Shown piece by piece: positions 37,173 to 46,319 of a stretch of 64,000 bases of DNA. A program made the translations under genes and the position numbers. The notes below the pieces were generated by a model that worked only from the letters and a program-made list of their open reading frames with translations, did not search any database and had not been told where the DNA came from. This DNA comes from Microbacterium sp. MF43 (lineage in GTDB: Bacteria > Actinomycetota > Actinomycetes > Actinomycetales > Microbacteriaceae). Location of the stretch: the NCBI RefSeq assembly GCF_012847295.1, contig NZ_JABBDY010000004.1:124001-188000 (forward strand), in the 5' to 3' direction. The number at the start of each line of letters is the position of its first letter. The first letter of the stretch is position 1.

Positions 37173-39326
37173 TCAGCGACCCGTGCCCACCGGCTCCACC
37201 GGCTCGGACGCCGCCGATCCGGCGCCCGCCTGCGGCGGACCCGCGGGCCTCATCGCGCGGCGCCCGGCCGTCTGGATCTCGGGTACCGACGGCCTACCGG
37301 CGCGGTCCTCGCCCGGCAGCGGGCGTGAGCGCCGTCCGTAGATGAGCTCGGAGGAATCGAGCAGCCACGGCACGAGCGTGATGCTCACGCCGTGCACGAG
37401 CATGAGCTGCTGCGCGATGCGGCGCGAGCGGCGGTTGTGGAGCAGCGACTCCCACCAGTGCCCGACGATGTACTGCGGAAGGTAGACGGTGACCACCGAC
37501 GACCCGAACTTCTCGCGATACTGCTTGATGAACTTGGCGACCGGCGCCGCGTAGGAGCGGTACGGCGATTCGATGACCACGAGCTTCACCGGGATGCGGT
37601 GCTCGTCCCACTGGCGCTGCAGCTCGGCGGACTCTTCGGCGCTGACGGCGACGTGAACGGCGAGTGTCTTGTCGTGCTTGGCGGCGAGGGCGTAGTCGAT
37701 CGCCTTGATGACCGGTTTCTGCAGGCGGTTGACGAGCACGATGGCGACGTCGCCGTCCGAGCCGAAGTGGGTCTCGTCGTCGACGCGGATCTCGTGCTCG
37801 ACGTCGCGGTAGTAGCGGTTCACCCCCACCATGAGCAGCGTCAGGATCGGGATCGCGATGAACACCAGCCACGCGCCGTGGGTGAACTTGGTGACGGTGA
37901 CGATCAGCAGCACGAAGATCGTCATCGCGGCGCCGACGCTGTTGATCACCAGGCCGGTGTGCGCCGAGCGGCGCTGGGCGGCATCGGATGCCTCGGCCGG
38001 GGCATCCGGCGACGAACCGGCGAGATTCCGCAGCACCCGTCGCCAGTGGCGCACCATGCCGATCTGGCCGAGCGAGAACGAGACGAACACGCCGATGATG
38101 TACAGCTGGATCAGCGTCGTGAGGTTCGCCTGGTAGACCACGAGCACGCCGATCGCCGCGATCCCGAGGATGATCATGCCGTTGGAGTAGACGAGGCGGT
38201 CGCCGCGGGTGTTGAGGGCCTTCGGGGCGTAGCCGTCGCGCGCGAGCACCGATCCGAGCAGCGGGAAGCCGTTGAAGGCGGTGTTGGCGGCGAGCAGCAG
38301 CACGCACGCCGTCGCCGCCTGGATCAGGTAGAACGGCAGCGATCCCATTCCGAACGTCGCGGCCGCCACCTGTGCCATGAGGCTCGGCTGGGGCTGGCCC
38401 TCGCAGTCGAAGCCCACGAGATGGCAGGGGTTCTCGGCGTAGTTCACGCCCGACACGAGGGCGAGCGCGGTGAGGCCCGAGAACAGCAGGATGGCGATGC
38501 CGCCCATGAGGGTCAGCGTCATCTGGGCGTTGCGCACCTTCGGCTTGCGGAACGCGGGCACGCCGTTCGAGACGGCTTCGACGCCGGTGAGGGCGGAGCA
38601 TCCGCTCGAGAACGCCCTCAGCACCAGCAGGATCACGGCCGCCTGCGTGAGCTGCTCACCCTGCACGGCGTACTCGGCGCTCGACGCGACGGGAGGGTCG
38701 CCCAGCAGCGTGCGGGTGAGCCCCACGACCACCATCAGCGCGACCGACCCGATGAACACATAGGTCGGAATCGCGAACGCGAACGATGCCTCACGCACGC
38801 CGCGCAGGTTCACGATGACGATGAGGATCACGAATCCCACGGCCAGCTCGATGCGGCCGGGATTCAGCTCGGGGATCGCCGAGATGATGTTGTCGACTCC
38901 CGAGGCCACCGACACGGCGACGGTCAGCACGTAGTCGACCAGGAGAGCGGATGCCACGACCACCCCGGGCACCTCCCCGAGGTTCTTGCGCGCGACCTCG
39001 TAGTCCCCACCGCCCGACGGGTACGCCTTGATCAGCTGCCGGTAGCTCGCGACGACGACGAGGAGCAGCACGACGACGGCCGCGGCGACCCAGGGCGCGA
39101 ACGCCAGGAACGCCGTGCCGCCGATGAGGAGGATCATCAGCAGCTCCTGCGGCGCATACGCGACCGAGCTCAGGGCGTCGGACGCGAAGATCGGCAGTGC
39201 GCGCTTCTTCGGGAGGAGCTGTTCGTCGAGCTTCTCCGAGGTGAGCGGGTCGCCGATGATGAGGCGTTTGGCCCGCGGGGTTTCGTCGCCGGGTTCCCGG
39301 CTCTCGCTTGTCACGGCGGACGACAT
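37173..39326 (-). CDS. KimA-like potassium importer (APC/KUP-type permease)
   Basis: A 717-aa permease. The membrane part (residues ~50-480, about 12 helices) carries motifs that I recognise from KimA of Bacillus: ALPIFASDALSSVAYAPQEL, KAYPSGGGDYEVARKNLGEV, PGVVVASALLVDYVLTVAVS, and FSSGCSALTGVEAVSNGVPAF (shown split). KimA is a high-affinity K+/H+ symporter regulated by c-di-AMP. The C-terminal ~220 residues form a soluble domain (LAAKHDKTLAVHVAVSAEES, VVTVYLPQYIVGHWWESLLH) comparable to the KimA cytosolic region. Many databases label such proteins amino acid permeases; similarity to KimA makes K+ more likely. No ydaO-type riboswitch is visible in the 89-bp upstream gap. Confidence 0.82.
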   Translation of the reverse strand: MSSAVTSESREPGDETPRAKRLIIGDPLTSEKLDEQLLPKKRALPIFASDALSSVAYAPQELLMILLIGGTAFLAFAPWVAAAVVVLLLVVVASYRQLIKAYPSGGGDYEVARKNLGEVPGVVVASALLVDYVLTVAVSVASGVDNIISAIPELNPGRIELAVGFVILIVIVNLRGVREASFAFAIPTYVFIGSVALMVVVGLTRTLLGDPPVASSAEYAVQGEQLTQAAVILLVLRAFSSGCSALTGVEAVSNGVPAFRKPKVRNAQMTLTLMGGIAILLFSGLTALALVSGVNYAENPCHLVGFDCEGQPQPSLMAQVAAATFGMGSLPFYLIQAATACVLLLAANTAFNGFPLLGSVLARDGYAPKALNTRGDRLVYSNGMIILGIAAIGVLVVYQANLTTLIQLYIIGVFVSFSLGQIGMVRHWRRVLRNLAGSSPDAPAEASDAAQRRSAHTGLVINSVGAAMTIFVLLIVTVTKFTHGAWLVFIAIPILTLLMVGVNRYYRDVEHEIRVDDETHFGSDGDVAIVLVNRLQKPVIKAIDYALAAKHDKTLAVHVAVSAEESAELQRQWDEHRIPVKLVVIESPYRSYAAPVAKFIKQYREKFGSSVVTVYLPQYIVGHWWESLLHNRRSRRIAQQLMLVHGVSITLVPWLLDSSELIYGRRSRPLPGEDRAGRPSVPEIQTAGRRAMRPAGPPQAGAGSAASEPVEPVGTGR

Positions 39327-39364
39327 TACGCCCGCTGTGGGGTATGCCAGGCCTCGATCCGGGC

Positions 39365-39384
39365 ATCCTCACGGAATCCATACG
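39365..39384 (-). promoter_or_regulatory. 20-mer shared with the KdpD-like gene upstream region
   Basis: ATCCTCACGGAATCCATACG (plus strand) matches 34522-34541 at 18 of 20 positions and lies 39 bp upstream of the KimA-like start codon, same orientation. On the minus strand a possible -10 (CATACC) sits 17 bp after its end and the -35 position falls at its edge, with no recognisable -35 hexamer. This is the layout expected for an activator-dependent promoter. Confidence 0.6.
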
Positions 39385-39405
39385 ACGGATGCCGCGGCAT
39401 CCGTC
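39384..39405. terminator. 22-bp perfect palindrome between M20 gene and KimA-like gene
   Basis: GACGGATGCCG followed by its exact complement, 11 bp after the amidohydrolase stop. It probably ends amidohydrolase transcription before the KimA-like promoter. It is of the GGATGCC/GGCATCC type. Confidence 0.65.
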
Positions 39406-39415
39406 CCCGCACCCG

Positions 39416-40636
39416 TCAGTGCGAGCCCAGGAACTCCCGTGCGGCGACGACGAGATTCGCCACGCCGTTGCGGAGCGTGGGCTGCAGCACCGGCGCGAAG
39501 AAGGGCGAGTGATTGGTCGGGATGTCGCGTTCGACCGTGCCGGCGGCGGTCGCCTCGGCGTACTTCGCCGGGTCGACCCCGCCCCAGAACCAGAACACCA
39601 GCGGGGCTCCCGCTTCACGCGCGAACCACGACACGTCCTCACTGCCGGTGAACATCCCGGGATCGATGACGGCATTCTCGCCGAAGGCGTTGTCGAACGC
39701 GTAGCGCAGGCGGGCCGTCGCGTCGATGTCGTTGATCGTCGGGGGGAGGGAGTGGTCGATCTCGATGACCGGCTCCTCGGCGGCGCCCGACGCCTGCGCC
39801 TCGGCGCGGACCACGCGCTCGACCTTCTCGAGGATGCGGTCCCGGGCGTCGTCGTCGGGGTAGCGCAGGCTGAGCTCGAGCCGGGCCTCGGCGGGGATGA
39901 TGTTGTTCTTGAGGCCGGCGTGGATCGAGCCGACGGTCACGACGGCGACGTCGCGGGGGTCGACCTCGCGCGAGACGATCGTCTGCAGACGCATGACGGT
40001 GGCCGCTGCCATGACGACCGGGTCGATCGTCGAGTGCGGGCGCGAGCCGTGGCCGCCGCGCCCGAGAAGCGTGACGGTGAGGCCGTCGGAGGCCGCCATC
40101 TGGGTGCCGCTGCGCACCCCGATCATTCCGGCCGGAAGCGGCGTCACGTGCTGGCCGAGCACGATGTCGGGCTTGGGGAAGCGGTCGAGCACGCCGTCGG
40201 CGATCATCGCCTGCGAACCCGCGCCGTACTCCTCGGCGGGCTGGAAGACGGCGACGACGGTTCCCGACCATTCGTGCTTCGTGGCGACGAGCTTCTCGAG
40301 CGCGCCGAGCAGGGCGGCGACATGCATATCGTGTCCGCACGCGTGCATGACCGGCACGACGGTGCCCGACGGATCCGTTCCGCGCGCGGTGCTGGCGTAG
40401 GCGAGACCGGTCTGCTCGGGCACGGGCAGGGCGTCCATGTCGGCGCGGAGCCACACGACCGGGCCATCGCCGTTGCGGATCACGCCCACGACGCCTGTCT
40501 CGCCGATGCCCTCCTCGAACTCGATGCCGAGCTGCTCGAGGTGCTTCGTCACGACCCCGGCTGTGCGGGTCTCCTGGAAGGACAGCTCCGGATGCCGGTG
40601 CAGGTCTTTGTAGAGCGCTTCGAGGTCGATCGTCAT
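39416..40636 (-). CDS. M20 family amidohydrolase (N-acyl amino acid / hippurate hydrolase type)
   Basis: A 406-aa di-metal amidohydrolase of the M20D group. Metal-site motifs are MHACGHDMHVAALLGALEKL and VAVFQPAEEYGAGSQAMIAD; the lid-domain region (LLGRGGHGSRPHSTIDPVVM) and a final SHFFAPV-like NHSPFFAPV complete the family pattern. Members hydrolyse N-acyl amino acids, hippurate or auxin conjugates in the cytoplasm. It starts at ATG 40636 and appears monocistronic, with a palindromic terminator after it. The acyl substrate cannot be predicted. Confidence 0.92.
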   Translation of the reverse strand: MTIDLEALYKDLHRHPELSFQETRTAGVVTKHLEQLGIEFEEGIGETGVVGVIRNGDGPVVWLRADMDALPVPEQTGLAYASTARGTDPSGTVVPVMHACGHDMHVAALLGALEKLVATKHEWSGTVVAVFQPAEEYGAGSQAMIADGVLDRFPKPDIVLGQHVTPLPAGMIGVRSGTQMAASDGLTVTLLGRGGHGSRPHSTIDPVVMAAATVMRLQTIVSREVDPRDVAVVTVGSIHAGLKNNIIPAEARLELSLRYPDDDARDRILEKVERVVRAEAQASGAAEEPVIEIDHSLPPTINDIDATARLRYAFDNAFGENAVIDPGMFTGSEDVSWFAREAGAPLVFWFWGGVDPAKYAEATAAGTVERDIPTNHSPFFAPVLQPTLRNGVANLVVAAREFLGSH

Positions 40637-40666
40637 GCGTTCGAGCTTAACCGGCGCGTTTCGTCG

Positions 40667-40736
40667 CGCTTCGCTCGCTCGACGACCGAGGGGGACCAGC
40701 GGCGCGCGGCGGCCCGGGTCGTCGAGCGAGGGAGCG
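40667..40736. repeat. REP-like imperfect inverted repeat
   Basis: CGCTTCGCTCGCTCGACGAC at 40667-40686 pairs, with minor mismatches, with GGTCGTCGAGCGAGGGAGCG at 40717-40736 across a G/C-rich loop. The word combination GTCGTCGAGCGAG...GCGAAGCG is a dispersed extragenic palindrome type seen in many high-GC actinobacteria. It lies between the M20 gene start and the LacI gene stop and could serve as terminator for the latter. Confidence 0.7.
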
Positions 40737-40759
40737 CAGCGACCGAGACGAGACGAGCG

Positions 40760-41773
40760 TCAGTCGGCGAGGCGCGCGGTGGACCCGCGGACGATCAGCT
40801 CGTACGGCAGTTCGCCCGGCTGGTGCGTCGGCGCGACGCCCTTCTCGAGCTCGGCCAGGATCGCGTCGGCGGCACGCTCGCCCTGCCCCCGAGGGAACTG
40901 GTCGACCGTCGTGAGGCGGAAGAACTCGCCGAGTTCGTGGCCGTCGATGCCGACGACCGAGATGTCCTCGGGCACGCGATAACCGAGCTCGCGGGCGGCG
41001 AGCAGCGCCCCGATCGCCATCTCGTCGGACGCCGCGAAGATCGCCGTCGGCCGGCCGCCCGGCTTGCCGAGCAGCTGCTTCGCGGCGCGGAAGCCGCCCT
41101 CGATCGTGAAGTCAGCCGGCTCGAACAGCGACGGCTTGACCGGGATCCCCGCGTCGGCGAGGGCCTGCTCGAACCCCTGACGGCGGTGCGTCGGGATGTG
41201 GAAGTCGATGTCGAACTCCGGGCTCGCGCCGATATGGGCGATCTCCCGATGCCCGAGGGCGAGCAGGTGCTCGGTGGCCAGCCGCGCCACGGCGACGTCG
41301 TCGACCGTGAGCGTGGTGAGCCGCGGGTTCGGTCCGCCGATCGCGATCACCGGCAGGTCGAGCGCCATCAGCTGCTCCGTCTCCTCCTCGCCGATCTCGA
41401 TCGAGATGGCGATGACGCCGTCGACCCGCTGCCGTCGCAGGAACGTGTCGAACACGTCGCGTCGCTCGGCGCGGTCGGCCGTCAGGCTGTACAGCGTGAT
41501 GTCGTACCCACGCCGCATGAGCGCAGACGCGATGCCGCTCAGCACCGTCGAGAAGAACCACCGGTCGAGGAACGGCACCAGCACGCCGATGTTGCGCGTG
41601 CGACCGGACGCCAGGCTCGACGCCGACGCCGACACGACGTAGCCCAGGGTCTTCGCCGCGGCCTCGACACGCGCCTTGGTCGCGTCGGAGACGTGTCCGC
41701 GCCCGCTCAGCGCACGCGAGACCGTCGCCGTCGAGACGCCGGCATGTCGCGCCACCTCGTCGATGCTGACCAC
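40760..41773 (-). CDS. LacI family transcriptional regulator (alpha-glucoside type)
   Basis: A 337-aa repressor. The DNA-binding headpiece is VSIDEVARHAGVSTATVSRA followed by the hinge helix region SASASSLASGRTRNIGVLVP. The C-terminal two-thirds is the periplasmic-binding-protein-like sugar-sensing domain (AIFAASDEMAIGALLAAREL, DISVVGIDGHELGEFF). It starts 42 bp downstream of the GH13 gene on the same strand, so the repressor and the glucosidase form an operon. The operator at 43512-43525 in front of the GH13 gene is its likely target. Confidence 0.92.
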   Translation of the reverse strand: MVSIDEVARHAGVSTATVSRALSGRGHVSDATKARVEAAAKTLGYVVSASASSLASGRTRNIGVLVPFLDRWFFSTVLSGIASALMRRGYDITLYSLTADRAERRDVFDTFLRRQRVDGVIAISIEIGEEETEQLMALDLPVIAIGGPNPRLTTLTVDDVAVARLATEHLLALGHREIAHIGASPEFDIDFHIPTHRRQGFEQALADAGIPVKPSLFEPADFTIEGGFRAAKQLLGKPGGRPTAIFAASDEMAIGALLAARELGYRVPEDISVVGIDGHELGEFFRLTTVDQFPRGQGERAADAILAELEKGVAPTHQPGELPYELIVRGSTARLAD

Positions 41774-41815
41774 GTCGTCCCCACCTCTCGCCTCGGCCCC
41801 CAGGCCGAGCCCTCG

Positions 41816-43498
41816 TCAGTCGTTCGCGAGCCAGACGGTCGTGTCCGGAGGCAGCATGCCACCGTCGATCGGGCCGCTCGACGCGATCACGATACCGTCC
41901 GGCAACGGCGCCGCCGTCGCACCGGTGTTGCCGATGACGGTGATGTTCTCGTTGCGGAACGCCACGACGTCGGTGCCGAAGCCCTCGAGCCACTCGAGCG
42001 AGCCGGCGCCGAGACCGCGGGCGCGACGCTCGGCGATGAGCGCACGGTACAGCGACAGGGTCGACTCGGGGTCGGTCGCCTGCGCGTCGCGGGCGAGAAC
42101 CGACCACTCGGCGGGCTGGGGCAGCCAGGACTGACCGGTCGGGCTGAAGCCATAGGCCGGGGCATCCGTCGACCAGGGAATCGGCACGCGGCAGCCGTCG
42201 CGGCCGTAGCGCTCGCCGTGGGTGCGGAACCAGGTCGGGTCCTGCCGCGCGTCGCCGGGGATGTCGATGACCTCGGGCAGGCCGAGCTCCTCGCCCTGGT
42301 AGAGGTAGGCGGAGCCGGGCAGCGCGAGCATGAGGGTCGTCGCGGCACGGGCGCGACGCAGGCCGACCTCGGGGATCGGCTTGCCGGGGGAGTCCGGCCC
42401 GATGCCGTGGCCCTGCGGGTTCTCGGCCGTGAGCGCGAGACGCGACGCGTGGCGCACGACGTCGTGGTTCGAGAGCACCCAGGTGCTCGGGGCGCCGACG
42501 GCGGAGTACGCGGCGATCGATCCGGCGATCACGGAGCGGAGGGCCGCAGCGTCCCACGCGGTCTCGAGGTACGAGAAGTTGAACGCCTGGTGCATCTCGT
42601 CGGGGCGCACCCACAGCGCGGTCTTCTCGGGAGTCGGCAGCCACGCCTCCGCGCACAGGGCGCGGTCGCCGTCGTACTCCTCCATCAGCAGGTGCCAGTC
42701 GCGGTACACCTCGTGCACGCCGTCCTGGCCCCAGTAGGGGACGTTCGCCTCTTCGCCGCCCATCGAGCCGGCCTCGGGGTCGGGCGTGTAGTCGGGCAGA
42801 CCCTCGGCCTTGACCAGGCCGTGGGCGACGTCGACGCGGAAGCCGTCGACCCCGCGGTCGAGCCAGAAGCGGAGGATGCGGCGGAACTCCTCGCGCACCT
42901 CCTCGTTGGACCAGTCGAAGTCGGGCTGGGACGAGTCGAACAGGTGCAGGTACCACTGGCCGGCGGTGCCGTCGGCCTCGACGACGCGGGTCCACGCGGG
43001 GCCGCCGAAGATCGACTCCCAGTTGTTCGGGGGCAGCTCGCCCTCGACGCCCTTGCCGTCACGGAACATGTAGCGCGCGCGCTCCGGGCTGCCGGGGGCG
43101 GCGGCCAGCGCCTGCTGGAACCATTCGTGCTGGTCGGACGAGTGGTTCGGGACGAGGTCGACGATGAGGCGGATGCCGCGGGCGTGCGCCTCGGCGAGCA
43201 TCACGTCGAAGTCGGCGAGCGTCCCGAACAGCGGGTCGACATCGCAGTAGTCCGAGACGTCGTAGCCGGCGTCCTTCTGCGGGGAGCGCTGGAACGGGCT
43301 CAGCCAGATCGCGTCGACGCCGAGGTCGCGCAGGTCGTCGAGGCGCGAGGTGATGCCGGGCAGGTCGCCGATGCCGTCGCCCGAGCTGTCGCTGAAGGAG
43401 CGGGGGTAGATCTGGTAGATGACGGCGGTGCGCCACCACTCGCGACCAGCGGTGACGGTCTGCGCGTCGGTGCGCTCGGCGATCTGCGGGGAAGTCAT
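41816..43498 (-). CDS. GH13 alpha-glucosidase / oligo-1,6-glucosidase
   Basis: A 560-aa cytoplasmic alpha-amylase-family hydrolase. The catalytic nucleophile Asp is in GVDGFRVDVAHG, the acid/base Glu in ALCAEAWLPT, and the transition-state stabilising Asp in VLSNHDVVRH. The N-terminus WWRTAVIYQIYPRSFSDSSG is typical of GH13 subfamilies 23/30 (alpha-glucosidases acting on maltose, isomaltose or sucrose-like sugars). The start ATG 43498 (MTSPQIAERT) is preferred over one 18 nt earlier because TGGAG precedes it. No transporter genes are adjacent; sugar uptake must be encoded elsewhere. Confidence 0.94.
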   Translation of the reverse strand: MTSPQIAERTDAQTVTAGREWWRTAVIYQIYPRSFSDSSGDGIGDLPGITSRLDDLRDLGVDAIWLSPFQRSPQKDAGYDVSDYCDVDPLFGTLADFDVMLAEAHARGIRLIVDLVPNHSSDQHEWFQQALAAAPGSPERARYMFRDGKGVEGELPPNNWESIFGGPAWTRVVEADGTAGQWYLHLFDSSQPDFDWSNEEVREEFRRILRFWLDRGVDGFRVDVAHGLVKAEGLPDYTPDPEAGSMGGEEANVPYWGQDGVHEVYRDWHLLMEEYDGDRALCAEAWLPTPEKTALWVRPDEMHQAFNFSYLETAWDAAALRSVIAGSIAAYSAVGAPSTWVLSNHDVVRHASRLALTAENPQGHGIGPDSPGKPIPEVGLRRARAATTLMLALPGSAYLYQGEELGLPEVIDIPGDARQDPTWFRTHGERYGRDGCRVPIPWSTDAPAYGFSPTGQSWLPQPAEWSVLARDAQATDPESTLSLYRALIAERRARGLGAGSLEWLEGFGTDVVAFRNENITVIGNTGATAAPLPDGIVIASSGPIDGGMLPPDTTVWLAND

Positions 43499-43511
43499 CG
43501 CTCCAGGATAG

Positions 43512-43525
43512 TGCAAGCGCTTACA
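43512..43525. promoter_or_regulatory. LacI-type operator upstream of the GH13 gene
   Basis: TGCAAGCGCTTACA is a 14-bp dyad with the central CG characteristic of LacI-family sites; six of seven base pairs are symmetric. It lies 14-27 bp before the GH13 start codon. It resembles operators of maltose/alpha-glucoside repressors in actinobacteria and is assigned to the LacI gene at 40760 by adjacency. Confidence 0.8.
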
Positions 43526-43593
43526 TTTCCACGCCCACCTGGCTGTGGATGTCCTATGCCTGACCGATCGGACGTCGGCGGTATCGTGAGGCG

Positions 43594-44109
43594 GTGACCG
43601 AAGCCCTCCAGCGCGCCGAGGCGCTCATCCGCACGATCCCCGACTACCCCGAGCCGGGCGTGCAGTTCCGCGACATCACGCCCCTGTTGGCGGATGCCTC
43701 GGCACTGCGCACCGTCATCCACGCGATGATCGCGCCCTTCGAGGGCGACTTCGACGTCGTCGCGGGGGTCGAGGCCCGCGGCTTCCTGCTCGCGGGGGCC
43801 GCCGCGATGGAGGCGGGCGCCGGGCTGGTGCCGATCCGCAAAGCCGGCAAGCTGCCTCGGCCCGCGGCATCCGTCGATTATGCGCTCGAGTACGGGACCG
43901 CGACGATCGAGGCGCACGACGACATCCGCGACGGCATGCGCGTGCTGCTCGTGGACGACGTGCTCGCCACGGGCGGCACGCTCGTCGCCGCCCACACGCT
44001 CGTCGAGCGGCTCGGCGGCAGAGTCGTGGGAACCGCGGTGCTGATGGAGCTGACGGCGCTCGGCGGTCGCGACGTCGTCGGCGACGTGCACGCGGTGTTC
44101 ACGGGCTGA
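43594..44109 (+). CDS. apt: Adenine phosphoribosyltransferase
   Basis: A 171-aa purine salvage enzyme that converts adenine and PRPP to AMP. The PRPP-binding motif VLLVDDVLATGGTLVAAHTL is at residues ~110-130. VAGVEARGFLLAGAAAMEAG and RKAGKLPRPAASVDYALEYG are the adenine-specific regions. It starts at GTG 43594, 84 bp from the divergent GH13 operator. In many actinobacteria apt precedes relA; here the next gene is on the opposite strand, so it is monocistronic. Confidence 0.95.
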   Translation: MTEALQRAEALIRTIPDYPEPGVQFRDITPLLADASALRTVIHAMIAPFEGDFDVVAGVEARGFLLAGAAAMEAGAGLVPIRKAGKLPRPAASVDYALEYGTATIEAHDDIRDGMRVLLVDDVLATGGTLVAAHTLVERLGGRVVGTAVLMELTALGGRDVVGDVHAVFTG

Positions 44110-44149
44110 GGTCGCCGCGGCGAGACGGGACGAGTCCGCCTCGGAGGCT

Positions 44150-45082
44150 TCAGCCGCCGAGCACGACGTTGAGCGGCGCCTCGCCTCGCGACATCCGCTC
44201 GATCTGCGTGCGCACCAGGCGCGCGATGCGGGGAGCCATCGCGCTCGAGTCGCCGCCGACATGGGGAGAGATGAGCACGCCGGGCAGGGCCCACAGCGGG
44301 TGGCCCTGGGGAAGCGGCTCGGGGTCCGTCACGTCGAGGGCCGCCCGGATGCGCCGGCGCTGCACATGATCCACCAGAGCGTCCGTGTCGACGATCGACC
44401 CACGGCCGACGTTCACCAGCAGCGCGCCCTCGGGCAGCCGAGCGAGGAACGCGTCGTCGACGAGATGCCGCGTGGCCTCTCCTCCGGGAAGGGTCACGAT
44501 CACGATCTCGGTGTCGCCGAGAAGCGCCGGCAGCTCGTCTACCCCGTGCACGGGCATCCCGTCCTCCACCCTCGCCCGGTGCGCGACCACCGTCAGATGT
44601 ACCTCGAACGGCGCCAGCCGGGCGGCGACCGCCTTGCCCACACCGCCGTAGCCCAGCAGCAGCACGCGGCGGTCCGCGAGGCTCTGCGAGAACCGCGACT
44701 TCCACCGGGCCTCGGCGGTATCGCGCGCGAACACGTCGATCTTCCGCTGCGCGGCGATCGCGAGGCCCACGGCGAGCTCGGCTGTCGAGGTCTCGTGCAC
44801 GCTCGCGGCGTTGGCGAAGACGAGTCCGTCGGGGAGGGTGCCGGCTACGCCGTCGTAGCCGATGGACTGGCTCTGCACGAGGCCTGTCGGCACATCGCGA
44901 AGGCGCTCGAGCACGGTGGACATCTGCATGTAGGGCGGGACGACGATGTCGAATCGGTCGCGAGGCGCCGGACCGTCCATGGGCCACACCACCACCTCGA
45001 CGCCGTCGGGGAGGTTCCCCAGGTCGGCGGCGAGTCGTTCGGTGGGCACGCTGACGATGAGATTCCGGAAGCCTCGGCTCAC
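44150..45082 (-). CDS. D-isomer-specific 2-hydroxyacid dehydrogenase
   Basis: A 310-aa NAD(P)-dependent oxidoreductase. The nucleotide-binding motif is VLLLGYGGVGKAVAARLAPF near residue 140. Catalytic Arg is in LVNVGRGSIVDTDALVDHVQ, Glu in VTDPEPLPQGHPLWA and His in LISPHVGGDSSAM. Family members reduce 2-oxo acids such as glyoxylate, hydroxypyruvate or phosphoglycerate. The size and the lack of a regulatory ACT domain exclude SerA. Substrate is open, and no pathway neighbours help. Confidence 0.9.
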   Translation of the reverse strand: MSRGFRNLIVSVPTERLAADLGNLPDGVEVVVWPMDGPAPRDRFDIVVPPYMQMSTVLERLRDVPTGLVQSQSIGYDGVAGTLPDGLVFANAASVHETSTAELAVGLAIAAQRKIDVFARDTAEARWKSRFSQSLADRRVLLLGYGGVGKAVAARLAPFEVHLTVVAHRARVEDGMPVHGVDELPALLGDTEIVIVTLPGGEATRHLVDDAFLARLPEGALLVNVGRGSIVDTDALVDHVQRRRIRAALDVTDPEPLPQGHPLWALPGVLISPHVGGDSSAMAPRIARLVRTQIERMSRGEAPLNVVLGG

Positions 45083-45176
45083 CCTCCTACGCTACCGGCG
45101 CGCTGTCCCGCCAGGGTTGAGACGTGGCGCTACGCTCGCCCCGAGCGGCTCCGCGCCGCCGACCGAGGAGGCGCAG

Positions 45177-45605
45177 ATGGTTCCCGAGATCAACTACTGG
45201 GCGGTGCTGCTGGCGACGCTGTCGAGCATGGCCGTCGGCGCGATCTGGTACTCGATGAAGGTCTTCGGCAAGCGCTGGGTCCGGCTGGCCAAGGTCGACA
45301 TGGACCGGGGAGGCAACGCCGTCCTGCCGTTGCTGGTCACGCTGCTGGTGAGCTTCCTCACGGCCTGGGTGCTCGCCGGAGCGGCGAACATCGCGTGGCA
45401 CTTCTACGGCGGCGGCTACCTGCTCGCGGCGCTCGGCACCGGCGTCATCCTGTGGGCGGGCTTCACGGCGGCGCGCTTCATCACCCACGACGCGTTCGAG
45501 GGGCGACCGTCGTCGCTCACGGTCCTGAACATCGCTCACGAGCTCGTGACGATCGTCGTGATGGCGATCATCATCGGGGTGTGGCCCCCGGCCGGAACCG
45601 TCTGA
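45177..45605 (+). CDS. DUF1761-like four-helix membrane protein
   Basis: A 142-aa membrane protein with about four helices, starting MVPEINYWAVLLATLSSMAV. The stretch GAIWYSMKVFGKRWVRLAKV after the first helix matches the DUF1761 pattern of conserved Trp/Tyr and a following basic loop. GAGGAG lies 6 nt before the ATG. The family is widespread and uncharacterised. It converges with purQ 6 bp downstream. Confidence 0.8.
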   Translation: MVPEINYWAVLLATLSSMAVGAIWYSMKVFGKRWVRLAKVDMDRGGNAVLPLLVTLLVSFLTAWVLAGAANIAWHFYGGGYLLAALGTGVILWAGFTAARFITHDAFEGRPSSLTVLNIAHELVTIVVMAIIIGVWPPAGTV

Positions 45606-45611
45606 CCGGGG

Positions 45612-46319
45612 TCAGGCGGCCGCGCCGACGACGGCGGCGACCGCCGACGTGAAGAACGGAAGGCCGTCGACGCCGGAGCGCATCGCGGCTGCCGTGTCGG
45701 GGCCGAAGCCCGGCTCCACCGCATGCTCGGGGTGGGGCATGAGCCCCACGACGTTCCCACGGTCGTTGGTGAGGCCGGCGATGTCGCGCAGCGACCCGTT
45801 GGGGTTGACGCCGAGGTAGCGGAACGCGACGAGTCCCTCGCCCTCCAGGCGATCGAGTTCGGACTCCGACGCGATGTAACCGCCGTCAGCATTCTTGAGC
45901 GGGATCACGATCTCCTGACCGGAGGCGAAGTCACTGGTCCAGGCCGTGTCGTTGTTCTCGACGCGCAGCCGCTGGTCGCGCCGGATGAACTGCTGATGGG
46001 CATTGCGGATCAGTCCGCCGGGGAGCAGGTGGGCCTCGACGAGCATCTGGAAGCCGTTGCAGATGCCCAGCACCGGCATGCCCTTTGCCGCGGCATCCTT
46101 CACCTCGGCCATGATCGGCGCGTGCGCGGCGATCGCGCCGGCGCGCAGATAGTCGCCGTAGCTGAATCCGCCGGGGAGGACGAGAGCGTCGACGCCCTCG
46201 AGATCGTGCGACCCGTGCCACAGTGCGACCGGTTCGGCGCCGGCCGCGGCGATCGCGCGGTGGGCGTCGCGGTCGTCGAGCGAGCCCGGGAAGGTGATGA
46301 CGCCGATGCGGGCGGTCAT
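45612..46319 (-). CDS. purQ: Phosphoribosylformylglycinamidine synthase subunit I (glutaminase)
   Basis: A 235-aa class I glutamine amidotransferase that supplies ammonia to PurL. The nucleophile Cys sits in [20 protein letters not shown]. The His/Glu of the triad are in [14 protein letters not shown]. The N-terminus [20 protein letters not shown] is typical. It overlaps purS by 4 nt, so the two small subunits are made together, 20 kb away from purL. Confidence 0.97.
   Translation of the reverse strand: MTARIGVITFPGSLDDRDAHRAIAAAGAEPVALWHGSHDLEGVDALVLPGGFSYGDYLRAGAIAAHAPIMAEVKDAAAKGMPVLGICNGFQMLVEAHLLPGGLIRNAHQQFIRRDQRLRVENNDTAWTSDFASGQEIVIPLKNADGGYIASESELDRLEGEGLVAFRYLGVNPNGSLRDIAGLTNDRGNVVGLMPHPEHAVEPGFGPDTAAAMRSGVDGLPFFTSAVAAVVGAAA

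Noticed and set aside
39327-39415. Possible ydaO (c-di-AMP) riboswitch ahead of the KimA-like gene
   Set aside because: The gap is only 89 bp and lacks the conserved ydaO core; the palindrome and the 20-mer explain most of it.
39308-43597. A 4.3-kb open frame on the plus strand
   Set aside because: It is antisense to the M20, LacI and GH13 genes, all of which have catalytic or DNA-binding motifs; the translation is Arg/Asp/Val-rich and without domains.
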